Assembly: GCA_951799425.1 (NCBI GenBank)
Contig: OX637394.1
Span: 12,828,501-12,892,500 of the forward strand
Direction of reading: 5' to 3'
Length of the DNA: 64,000 nucleotides
Source: Ilex aquifolium
Taxonomy: Eukaryota > Streptophyta > Magnoliopsida > Aquifoliales > Aquifoliaceae
Under the pieces are notes generated by a model. It saw only the letters and a list, made by a program, of their open reading frames with translations, searched no databases and was not told where the DNA came from. The position numbers and the translations under genes are program-made. The stretch's first letter is position 1. The number at the start of each line of letters is the position of its first letter. Of the stretch, positions 1-11,700 are shown in pieces.

Positions 1-810
1 TATTTGTACTACTTACGCTGCCATTATACTTTCATTTGACTTACTCTTTTTTCCCATCACATTGGATGGATTAATGTGTGTGTTGAATTTTTTTAGGGAT
101 CCGATGCCCTTGTTTCTGTTCATTTGTTTTGGTCACTGTCTTCCAATCAGAATCCTTTGTACAATGTGCTCAAATATGAGTATCCAGTGATGTTCTGATA
201 TTAGTAAGATCCATATTTCTAAAAACATTGGACTCAGCATCTAAGGGGCTCCCAAGGAATTAGTGATAGAGTTGGCTCCTTCAAGTGTTATCTTAAGAAA
301 CAAGGAATAGGGATTTGATCTTTCTTGGATTTTTTTTTTTTTAATGAAAAACAGATTCTCTGCGACAGTTGTGATTACCTTTTATTGCTTTAAGACTTCA
401 CAATTAATAGAAACATCTAGCTGACTGAATATAAGAAATAATTGAAGTTTGATTAGAAGCATTGAGTTGCAAAATGAGCAGAATTCAGTTACTCTTAGTG
501 CTTTCCAGCATAGTTCAGAAAAATCCTGGTGCTAAACTGCCTGACGTGACTAAATTCTCTTTCAGATTGCAACTTGGGCTGCTTATCTGTGGCACTATAA
601 ATTCATGATTGTTGCCCTATATTTGAGAAAGTACAAGGCAACAGGACTTTGTTTTCTTATATACTGAATGAGATGACCACTTGAATTTTATTTACGTATA
701 TATAATTATATATAAACATGTTTGTTAGGGTAAGGGCCGTAAGGCTTTGTTGAGATATAAATATGTGGCTGGTGAAATTCTATTGCTCATAAAATAGATT
801 GGTTGTGCAG
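1..810 (+). other. Upstream intron sequence of the RER-like gene
   Basis: AT-rich sequence with no reading frame that fits the RETICULATA family. It is read as intron because the exon at 811 starts in mid-codon behind an acceptor site. I see no other feature in it. Confidence 0.55.
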
Positions 811-1294
811 TGTGTTTGAAGCTGAGTCATCAGGATGTAAATTTTCTGTGAAGCAGCGGATTGCGACATATTTTTATAAGGTACGACACCATTGTACTGC
901 TTGTGAGCCACGCAGAGCACAAATCTTAAGTACAAAATGTGCCTCTCTTTCTTCTTCCAAATCCCCAGTTACATTCTTTATTCTTTGTCCTAATGAATTT
1001 TTTGTCCTTCAAGTACTGCTTTAGGACCACCTTCTTGATTCCTCTTTTAGTTCATACGAGTAGGTGAAGCTTACTTTTTTGGTATTTATTACATATTTTA
1101 GTTATTGATTTTCTCACTTTGGATCCAGGGTGTGTTGTATGGGTCAGTTGGATTTGGGTGTGGTCTTATTGGGCAAGGCATTGCAAACCTGATCATGACA
1201 GCCAAACGGTACACTTCTCTCTTGGCGTATCATGTTTTTAGTTATCTTTTTAGAATGACTTTATCGTAATGCGTTCTTAAGATAAATGAGATGT

Positions 1295-1325
<31 letters not shown>

Positions 1326-3287
1326 GCTGGCTGGATTTGATCAGTACATTGAACTTTGATTAATTTGAGAAGCAGCAAATCAATTTGAAATTGCCCAAGA
1401 AGAAATTCTCTGCTTAAAGCCTTGAAACTGCAAAACAAAAAATTTTGCATTACCAAATTATATTCCGTCCCATCAACCCAACATGTGGACTTCAAAGATC
1501 CAAAAATAGTTTTGTGTCCCTGCTGCAAATCAACATGTGGACTCTAGAGGTTTATAAAACAATATTTTGCATGCGTTCTGCAAACTAATCCAGTGTATCT
1601 TTTCTGCGTACTATTGCAGGCCACGGCATGGCTCTTCTAATATAAGTTCTTGAAAAATTCAATGGACTGAAAATGTATCATTGTATTTTTTTAATTGTAT
1701 TTGTTCGAACATATAGTAGGTATATACTTCTCAATTGTAATGAAAAAACCGGGAAATGATTTTGTTCAATTTTCTAAGAGACATTTTCCACTTTAGAACA
1801 ATTAGTAAGCCAAACCAAACTGAGCCTCGTTCCATTCAGTTGGGGTCAGTTACTTGAATCAATTTTTGTTTTCCATTCCATTATGTCAAGGGCTTCATGT
1901 TTCATTAAGATACAAGCAACCATATCTTTCTTCATTATCTCACTCCATGTTAGTTTTGGTCTTCATCTTTTCTTATCATTCCCCATAATGGTGATCATGT
2001 CACTTTTTAACTGTTGCATTTATCAGTGGTCTTCATTGTACATTGGATGAGAAAGTCTCTGAATACAGCTCCTGCAGAGTTACTAGAGTTTTGCCTTGAT
2101 ATGTTTGCAATATGCGCACAATTGAAATGACATACATATTTTCTTAATTTCCTTCTTTCTTTTTTGTCTCTTTTTCTTTTTTTTCCCTATTTCTTGGTAT
2201 TGTAATCTTTTTCTGGTTGGCTTGAGCATAACTGGTGTGTCATCCTCATGCATTTTTCATCGTGCTTGTTATATCATTTTCTTTGCCTTTTATTTATTTG
2301 TTCTCTTTCAGAGGGGGTTATTATTTACTAGTATTGTTACCTACATGACAGGAGCATCAAGAAATCGGAAGACGACATACCTGTTCCTCCTTTACTGAAA
2401 AGTGCTGCTCTCTGGGGTATGTTTGACCGAATTGCTTGGAGTTTTGTTATTGTTGACTAGTTTCATTTTACCACAAAATTTACAGTTCCCAATGGTCTCT
2501 TTTTTCTGGAAAGTATTTTTTCTGAAGCTCATTTTTTCGATGTGATTCTGTCTAGAGATATCGTATGATTTTTTTCCCCTTCTCTTTTTCTTTGTTATTG
2601 CTCTACCTTGTGTGGTGCAATGTCCATTTAGTATATATATCCAGTTAAAGTGAATGCCCAAAAATTGTTCTTTACTCTGTTCTTGCTTTACTGTGTAACT
2701 TCTGAAGGTTAAGGTATCTTTTGTAACAAAGTATAAGTTGCCTTGACACATCTGAAGCTATGTTTATGGCCATGGTGGTCAACATGGACAATGCATGTTT
2801 CTACCCGCAGGGGGGGGGGGGGGGGGGGGAGGTCTTTTATTATTATTTAAGTTTTTGACTCTAAATAGTTTCGTGGTGCCTTCATTATCCTATCTGTGTT
2901 ATTTGTTTGTTTAAATTTAGACCATTACAGTTAGATAAACCCAATGATTGTCTTATTTTAATCAAGAATCTCAAACAACCTTCAGCTGGAAAACTGAAGT
3001 GGGAACTGACCCGCTTACCTGCCATCCTTCTGATTAATCTTGTCTTCTTATTTTTCTGAACTTAATTCTTCTCATTGATTTCACTTTTAATAGGTGTTTT
3101 TCTTGCGGTGTCTTCCAACACCCGTTATCAAATTGTAAATGGACTGGAACGCCTGGTTGAAGCATCACCTTTGGTGAAGCAGGTCCCATCTGTTTCATTG
3201 GCTTTCACTTTCGGTGTACGATTTGCCAACAATATTTATGGTGGAATGCAGTTTGTAGATTGGGCCAAATTGAGTGGGGTGCAATAG
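811..3287 (+). CDS. RER1: RETICULATA-RELATED (RER1-like) chloroplast protein, 3' part
   Basis: This is the C-terminal part of a DUF3411 (RETICULATA-RELATED) protein, a plant family of plastid-targeted membrane proteins involved in leaf mesophyll and chloroplast development. Four exons join in phase with GT-AG borders: 811-880, 1129-1208, 2352-2416 and 3094-3287 (TAG stop). Diagnostic stretches are ATYFYKGVLYGSVGFGCG across exons 1-2, IPVPPLLKSAALWG in exon 3 and FGVRFANNIYGGMQFVDWAK near the end. The last exon ends in the family's typical SGVQ. The first visible exon begins with a split codon after a TTGTGCAG acceptor, so the transit peptide and N-terminal exons lie left of the window. The RER1 subtype rests on remembered similarity and on the alpha-adaptin neighbour. 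Nothing visible is broken. Confidence 0.88.
1294..1325. repeat. Compound (CT)n(CA)n microsatellite
   Basis: Alternating CT followed directly by alternating CA inside the second visible intron of the RER-like gene. Confidence 0.9.
2810..2829. repeat. Poly-G tract, 20 nt
   Basis: An uninterrupted run of G in the third visible RER intron, preceded by CTACCCGCA. Confidence 0.85.
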
Positions 3288-5096
3288 AGCCAGCATTTTT
3301 CATCTCACTGTAGATTGTACTCCTCCTTTATTACATGGAATAATGGTTTAGGTTGATACTTTTGGCATCTGCTTGCTCTGTTCTTTCATTACCTGCACTG
3401 TTTTCCGAAATAAGAAGCCTTTCCTTCGCACTTTATATGCCCAAAAAACTTGGGCTTTGTTTGGAGGAGCAAACTTAGTATGTATGCAATTATCTACAGA
3501 CCATGCACCTCAGGTAAACTACAACTCTCTCAGATGTTTATTATAAATTGCGAGTACAGGGTCCAATTATGTTTCTATTTCTATATTATACCTCGACTTT
3601 TGAGCCAATGGTTGTAATTATTCAATTCAAAATTAGCGGTTATAGATCAATTTTAGAATTATATTTTGTGGTACCGTAGCGTTATCCGTGATTACGAGAT
3701 GGGTGATTATTTTTTGAGCAATGTTATACAGACTTAAAAACTTGACTTGATGATGTGATTATTATATTTGTTATTAATTTAATTGTAGGTCATATTATTT
3801 ATTGAAATCTACTATCTATTCAATGATAGCGATTCATCAAATCAATTTTTTAAAGTCTATTTATCATTTTTTTTTATTTTTTTCGATTAGTTTACTGCTT
3901 TACAGGTCTGATGTCCGCATCCACGTGTCAGGTCAAGGTCAAATATGATGTACTAGGAAATGGGTGCCCAGTCAACACAGCTTCTATTTGTTTCCTGTGG
4001 TTGTACATTATTGGGTTTTTATGTCTATTAGAATGTTCAACAAATGAACAAGATAATTAATAATACTATGTGATATTGATAACGTAGTTTTACCGTTATA
4101 TTACTGGATATCGAAAAAAAACTCAAATAAACTACTAACATGGTGGACGTGAAATTGTTTGACTTACCAATCAAAAAAGAAAAGAAAATTATTTAATTCT
4201 CATCGCAAATTTAAACACACTATTAACGGAGGAATTATTAAGGGTGTCAATTGAATCGTGTTGTGTCATTTACAAGTGTATGTCGAACATTAATCAACCT
4301 TAATCCACCCTATTTAACGAATCATGTTTTGTCGATCTGACTTGTTTATTTTTGTGTCGTATTTGTATTAATTCATATAATTCATGAATAAAAAAATCTG
4401 ATTCTAAGATTAAAATTTAAGATTTCATTATTATTTAATCGAATTCACATTCATACTTTTTCTATAAATTAAAAATGAACTTAATAAATATAATAATAAA
4501 AATAAGTAACACATCTCTTTTTTTATAAGAATTACATCAATACAGATAAAAATAACAAAATTTTGGTATTTTATTTCTATGATATTAGTTGAACGTGTTA
4601 ATTATGTCAATTTCATACTATTTTTGTTTGACATTAATTTGACCCATTTATTATCAGTATTTAAAGATCATGTCATTTACGAATTCGTGTTGAAAAATAA
4701 TCAATCCCTTAACCTGCTAATTTCATGTTAATTTTAAATTATGTTTTCATATTGTGTCAGAAATTACCACTTACGTGCAAATCAAGAATGGGTGGGTGAG
4801 ATAGTTCCCAACCCGTGAACGACCAACGACAGCGTAAACAGATACGTTGTCCGACCCATAAATTTATAGATGGGTTAAATGAGATGACGTGTTACGAATT
4901 TCGGGTATCAGGTCTAGGCATCATCTATATAAAAATCCCTCAATTGGACTTTATAAACTTAATGATGGATGACACTTGATTAATAATTGACAAAATTTAA
5001 AATTGTAGATATTTTGATCCAATATACTATTGTGTTATGATTGTATTTAAATAAATAATAAAAAAAAAAAGATCCTTCAATTATATAATGTAATGA
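3288..5096. other. Intergenic, AT-rich, no gene seen
   Basis: The first ~200 bases are the probable 3' UTR of the RER-like gene. The rest is AT-rich with frequent stops in all frames. Positions about 4241-4920 resemble a decayed plant repeat that begins AGGGTGTCAATTGAATCG and ends near CAGGTCTAGGCATC, with loosely complementary ends. I cannot assign it to a family. Confidence 0.5.
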
Positions 5097-5650
5097 GCTC
5101 AATATGACCCTTATGTTTAAATTTGTCATTAATTTTAACGAAAAACCTAAAGTATACACCATGTGATTTTGGGGTGGTAAACGAGTCAAACGAACGAGTT
5201 CAAGCCCGAGCCTGACGAACTAGTTTTCAAAATGAGTTTAAAAAAATGTTAAAGCTCGGTTCGTTTTTTAAACGTACGAGCTTTAATTGAGCTCAAAACG
5301 AGTCGAACTTGAATTGAACCCGAATAGCTCGACTATTTTATATATACACGAGCTAAACCTTGTGAGCTTGAGTTCAAAACAAGCCGAGCTTATAATATAC
5401 ATTTTTTAAATGAGCTTAAAAAATTATTCGAACTCGGCTCATTTTTTAAACGAATGAGTTCGAATTGAGTTCAAAACGAGTCAAATTCAAACCAAGCCCA
5501 AGTAGATCGGATTGTTTACCACCCTTACACATGACTTAGGAATTAAGATAGTTGAAATTATACGTGTAATGTAGACGCGAGGCAATAGTGATAATAATGT
5601 TGTTCTTTTTCTAATAATATTATTACCAATACCATCTATGTAATAAATCT
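5097..5650. repeat. Dispersed repeat, copy 1, holding a GGTGGTAAAC foldback element
   Basis: This segment matches 7436-7912 in the same orientation, starting near TCAATATGACCCTTAT and ending after ATTATTACCAATACCATCT. Inside it, about 5170-5526, is an inverted-repeat element whose ends read GGGTGGTAAAC and GTTTACCACCC, filled with repeated ACGAG/CGAGC words. The ends are typical of a widespread plant MITE type. No target duplication could be fixed. Confidence 0.75.
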
Positions 5651-7435
5651 GCTACTCACAAACTGTTCAATGAAATGCCTAATAAATACTTGATCTATCG
5701 AAACACAACGCTTCGTGGCTATTTTCAATTTGTGTGATTCTCTTTTTTCATAACTGCCTTGCAAGTGCAAGTTTGGGTACATTTTCCTTCCCAAGTGTTT
5801 GTTATTTACATCAACTATTGGTTTTTTTTCAAAAACATAATAGGGTCTAATTGGTATACTCAATGTATGATGGAGATAGATTTTAGAGAATGTGCAAATG
5901 CTATATATCTATGGGAAAATATCCATGGAGAATGTTCCTAATGAGGTATAGTAATTGCCCCTTCTAATGTGAATCCTATACTGATCCACTCAAATATCTC
6001 TCTTTTAGGTTCTTTTTTGTTTGACTTGAGTTAATAATGAGTGTGGTTCTTCTTTGGGTGAGTATGATTTGCTGACTTGGTTTTGGTATACCATGATTTA
6101 CTGCTTTAGAAGCATTGAATCTCATATTGCTTTATTTCATTTGTTCGTTAGAAACATTGTTTTAATTTCATAAGTTAAAAACATTGTCAAATGGCCCACG
6201 GTTAGAAACATGGTTCGTAATCTCTCCTACCTGCCACCGCTGTAATTTCTTTTGTTTCATTATTTTATTTATGGTTTTAAATTATGATTGCTTTTAGTTG
6301 ACATTTACAATTTTGAAGTTAGTGGGTTCTTACATAAGAGCTTAATTATTTTTGTCAGGATATGAACTTGAGGAGTTGGACATTTTAAATGTTTTCAGCT
6401 TATGGTATGTATAATAGACAACTATTTAACTAGAGTATTAAAAAAACTAAATGGAGTATTTAAAATTGAAAAACAAGTTTAAATGAATAAGCGTGGTTAA
6501 ACTGCACGTAACATTAATAAACACAATTAATCACATTTTTTTCATTTTGAGATCTAAAGTATTGGTTTTTGCTACTATTTATGATACATGTTTTTTGGAC
6601 TCTTGGTTTTGTAGTGAGTTTGAAGGAAAAGATGAGAAGAAGAGATTGTTTGACAAAATGACTACGTGTTCCAAATATGCAAAACACTTTAGAGAGTACT
6701 TCGTTTTAGCTATCTTTACAAGTGTTATGACTTTATACAAAAAAAGGTATTTAATCTTTATTAAGTGCATTTAGTAAAATGGAATCGTGGTCATGGAACT
6801 AGAATTGAGCGAATATTTAGCTTCAAACGTTTGAGTTTTTTTTTTGTTAATTTCATTTCCAATGCCTTAATTTCCATGATCCTAAGCATGGATTTTTTTT
6901 TTTTGGTGGGTCTCATTTGTTGAGTTCCAGATCTTGGACAACATAGTTTTGCTATAATTTATAATTAATGATTTCTTTTATGGATAACTTATTTGAATAA
7001 TAACTTTGCATAATCCCTAATTACCGTTGCCTCTTTTTTATTTTTGGTTTTTTAGTTGTAGAGGTTCAAAGCAAACTGGTTGTTTTTATGAGAAGTTTCG
7101 ATTGTGAATTTGTTGTACATTTCATGGCTTAAGTTTTTTAGACAGTTGTGTTGTAATTAATTTTTGTGTGGTTGTTATATATGTTTATTAATGTTGAAAG
7201 AGTTGAGGGTAAGTATTATGTTATTTCGTGTAATTTTTGAAATGTGAGGGAATGTCCGTGTAATAAAATTAAATATCAAGAGATGTGAGTGTAATTTATC
7301 ATTCTTTTTAACTAACTTAACTATTAATTTAGAGATAACTATGCACATGACCACTAAATTATGTCATTTGTGTCAATTAAACTCTTAAATTAATTTTTGT
7401 ATTAATTTAATCCGTCAGTTACAATTTAACTAACT
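5651..7435. other. Intergenic, no gene seen
   Basis: AT-rich sequence between the two direct repeat copies. A 93-codon open frame at 6493-6774 has no family features and strong AT bias, so I do not call it a gene. Confidence 0.45.
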
Positions 7436-7912
7436 TAATATGACCCTTATTTTAAATTTGTCCTTAATTTTAAAGAAAAACCTTATGTATACACCATCTG
7501 ACTAGGGGTGGTAAACGAGCCGAACGAACGAGTTCGAGCTTGAGTCTCACAAGCTCGTTTTTTTAGAACTAGTTTAAAAAATTATTCAAGTTTAGCTCTT
7601 TTTTAAACATACGAGTTCAAATTGAGTTTAAAATAAGCCGAGTTCGAGTAACTTGACTATTTTACATACAAACGAGCCGAATTTTGTGAGTTCAAGTCCA
7701 AAATAAGCTGAGTTTCGAGTCGAGCTCAAAACAAAACAAATTCAAGCCGAGTCCAAATAGATCGGATCATTTACCAATTCTACACGTGACTAAGGAATTA
7801 AGATAGTTGAAATTATACGTGTGCTGTGCACGTGAGACGGTATCGATAATAATGTTGTTCTTTTTCTAATAATATTATTACCAATACCATCTTTCTATAT
7901 AATAAATCAGAT
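7436..7912. repeat. Dispersed repeat, copy 2, holding a GGTGGTAAAC foldback element
   Basis: Direct-orientation copy of 5097-5650. The inner foldback starts at GGGTGGTAAACGAGCCG (about 7506), but its right end (about 7777, TTTACCAATTC) has decayed. The right flank shared with copy 1 is GATAATAATGTTGTTCTTTT and onward. The two copies are about 1.8 kb apart. Confidence 0.75.
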
Positions 7913-8045
7913 AGGTGTTTGAACTTATGAGGGATATATTTTCCCTCCAAATTTCACACACCTAACACACATTTTCCCCCCAAATTTCAAAAATTCAACA
8001 CACACACTCGAACACACTTTCTAATGCATGCACAGTATAATAATT
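7895..8045. repeat. Dispersed repeat, inverted copy at 27240-27437
   Basis: Reads TATATAATAAATCAGATAGG, then GTGTTTGAACTTATGAGGG, CCAAATTTCACACACC, further copies of CCCCCCAAATTTCAAAAA, and TAATGCATGCACAGTATAAT. The reverse complement of 27240-27437 gives the same words in the same order. Confidence 0.75.
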
Positions 8046-8706
8046 CAATAAACAAGAATTTTAGTCATGAAATATCGCTAGCCTTACCATGTTTTGACAG
8101 CCTTCCTAGCTGATGACCAAAACAAGAGACTGCCTTCTCCTTCTGGCTGAGAGCCAAGAGGAAGGCAAGGATCGGGTCTGATTTCGGTTTACTACTAACC
8201 CGAATACCCGTAATTTAAAGCCATGGCCACTGTTACGATGACCCGGTAAGGAAGTGTAAAATTAGGGTGAAATATGAGAAATTAAATAATTTAAGGTACA
8301 AAGTGAAAAAAATAAAAGCCTTTTAGCGTACAAAATGAGAAAAGCCGGTAGAATTAAATTTTAAAAACATGAAAAACAAAAACATATTTGAAAAGCATAA
8401 ATGGTGGAAAATTAATCGAAATTAAATGATGGCATCGCTGTAAAAAAAGAAGTCGTCTTCTCCACTTGCCCCAACGGCTTTTTTCCCAATTTTCTCAGTC
8501 CACCTTCTCTCTCTTTTTCCTTCCCTCTTTCTCTCTCTAGGTCAGTCCTCTCTTTTTTTCCTTTCTCTCACTCTATTCACATACGTATATACATTTTTTT
8601 GTGTGTTTATCTACTCGATCTCTCGGAAGATCTTTGCCCTGGGATCGATAAAGGGACGGCCAGGATCTAGAGGGTAAAAGGTCCTCTCTGTTGGATCTGA
8701 GAGGAG

Positions 8707-11700
8707 ATGGCGCTGTCTGGCATGAGAGGTTTATCGGTATTCATCAGCGATATTCGTAATTGCCCGAACAAAGAACAGGAACGCCTTCGTGTAGATAAAG
8801 AGCTCGGAAATATCCGTACACGCTTCAAAAATGAGAAGGTTCTAGCTTTCTCTCTCTCATCTGATCCATACTCATATGCTTATATATATATATAAACATA
8901 TAATCAACTGCACCCAATTATCTGAATACAGATGCTGGCTCTCTGTTTATAATAATCGATGCCATGGAACAATTTTGAGCTGCCTTCACATTTTACCTTT
9001 AGTTGAAAACTAGTGAACTCTTCAAGAATTTTACGTATGTCTTAATGCCTTCTTAGTTGCAGAATAGTGCAATTTTATATATGTGGCCACTAATAGTCAA
9101 TTTGGAGGTTGCTAGGTGTAAACTTTTTGGGTTCTAATTTTCAATGTGTTCCTTTGTATGGGCATCATGTCTTATATTTTGGAAGAGGCAGTAAGAGCTA
9201 ATTGTGAATTCGTAGTTTGAAAACCTGAGCACATGTGGTTCCACTGCTAAAAGTACCCTCAATGAGTTTATTGAGTAAATACTTCCAATTGTGTAGTTTG
9301 TTTCAATGGGAACTTTGATTTGGGTTTTAGGTCAGAAAATGTATGTGGAAATAGAATTTGCTGCACTATGAGGAATGTTATTTGATGTAACTCTGTTGAT
9401 TTTGGATTTTAATTGGCATATTATGGCTATCATTATATTTCATCTCACTTTCGTGTACTGATAAGAAGGCCAAGGGTTAATGTTCATTGATGGGCTTGGC
9501 CTGGATGGATCTGATAATGGCTGGCTTAGAGAGCTATCCCATTTAGATTGATGACACACTTATATAACATGTAGAGTTTCTAGCAACTTCAGCATGGGAA
9601 TAAGTATGCTTGCATTAAGATTTCGGATACTAATAGCAAGTTCAGCATGGGAATAACAACTTCACAACTTCAGCTTGTAGCAACTTCTTCATGTCAGGTT
9701 ATTTTAGTTTCATGGATTGAGATTACTGATTTAGATTTCCAAGTTGAAACATTTGAAGTCAGTTGAATTGAAGTCTAAGAATGTGATCTGCAATTGTTTG
9801 TTCAGCCAAGTTAGCTTAAAATTTAATGCAGATGAATTTCTCTAAAAAGTCATCAAAGAGTTTGAAAGCATACAAGACTCTGAAAAAATGAGGTGCAAAG
9901 GTTGTCTAGATTTAGTATCAACACATCAGAGAATATGTAAAATGACGCAGGGTAGGGGCTGCAAAAGTATATGTAAAGTTTGGGGGATTTTTTAGTATTA
10001 GTGTTTTGAAGTGGGCTATAGTCTGGAAGTGAGGTTATTTCTCTATTTTTTGATGTAGGGCCGCTTCGGATTTGTTTACATTGGCGTGGATAGGTTTTGT
10101 AGAGTACATCAGTTTCTTGGGTGAGGGTCTAATATGGGACTCCAAATTTGGCAATATGGGACTCCAAATTTGGCATTCTTTTACAGGATTGAGAGTTGGA
10201 CTCCATTGACGTTTTTTGTCTCCTTTATGAGTTGAGGATCACATTTAGGTGGAAGAAACTAGAATGTTTTTGTTTACTTTGTATTGATGCTTATAGAGGC
10301 AATAAAATGTTTTTTTTGGAAAGAGGAAAAGGAAAAAAATAAGGACATGTTTCCCTTGGTGTTTATGGAGGAAAAATATTAGAAGATCCTTGAGGAGGCT
10401 GAGCTGCCAACACACCACCTCAATTATATTCTCTTAATGACTTTATTGTTTTGGTGAAAGGATATACCTGGATGGCAGTAAAAAGATATACCTGGGTGGC
10501 ATTGATTCTTTCAGAGAGTTTTGGGGTTACTTTTTGAGCCTTGGCAGTCCTTTGTGTACTCCATGCATATTGAAGGCTCACCCCTGTTTTTAGTAGTTTT
10601 GATGAAAAAGAAGAGAAAGGGCACGCCTTTTGCTCAAGGTTATGAGTTGATGATACAAGGATGATATGACGGATGTGCCCATCTTGACCTTCCGTTCATT
10701 CAGTCTGTAGGTTCATGTGGTGCCGACATTGAGGAGGAATGCTCCTATCAAAGATGATACAAAGATGATGATCTCTTGCATTTGCTTATTGTGGGTTTAG
10801 AAGTTTTTATAGTGTCAATTTGGTAAATTGAGAGTTTATTGGGACACCTTCACCGATGCACCCATCCCCTTATATGTGCTTCAAAATATTTTGGAAATTA
10901 GAAATTGCATTTGAGACAACTTGGTAAAATCTATGAAGTATGCTTACGCGGGGCACAATATGAACAAGACATGGCCACACCGGCATAAAATTTTTCAAAC
11001 AAGTATGAAATATTCGACCCCCAATTCTTTTTCAAAATGAAAAATGTAGTGTGTCCCTAAATAGTCCCCACTGTGTCCCAACATGTACAAAAATTGGACA
11101 TCTTTTCACACGCCCAAATGTCTCCCAGACATGTCCGGTTCTGTATGCGAACTTGGGAGATGTGGTCATCTTTCCTAGGGTAATATAGCTTGCACAGTGC
11201 AATACCCTAACTTAGAGATAACGGGTGCTTACCCATAAAGAAGTTCCGAAAGTGTAAATGGGAATTAGGAGCCTAAAAACTCAAGTTCCTGAATAGTTTG
11301 ATGACCATTTACCAACTGCTCTTTTGATGGTAGTTTGATAAAGGAAATCGGTGATTTAGGGCAAATTAAACTACATCATGAGTGGATGGCAGCCTTTGTT
11401 AGCCTCTTTGTGGGTTTTAGTTCATTTTGGATTGTAATCGCCAATTACAAAGGGTAGATCTTGCTAAATCTCTAAGTGGTGTTGAAGTACCATCGTTGTT
11501 GCACTTCCATAATTTGTGCTAAAGGAAAAGTAATGGTGTGAGTCTAGGAAAGACTTGTTAGGATAGAATTCTTTTGCTCTAAGTACGCATGGCACACCAA
11601 CTACGTAGACTACATCAGCACATATAGCAAATTGTAATGGCATATGGAATTTGAAGGGATCACTTCTGCATGAATAGTAAGCGTTTTCATGTAAATTTGA

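Noticed and set aside
2392..2751. 119-codon minus-strand open frame
   Set aside because: Lies across an exon and intron of the RER-like gene on the opposite strand; composition is intron-like.
6493..6774. Overlapping 93- and 63-codon open frames on both strands
   Set aside because: AT-rich low-complexity sequence between repeats, with no family signature.
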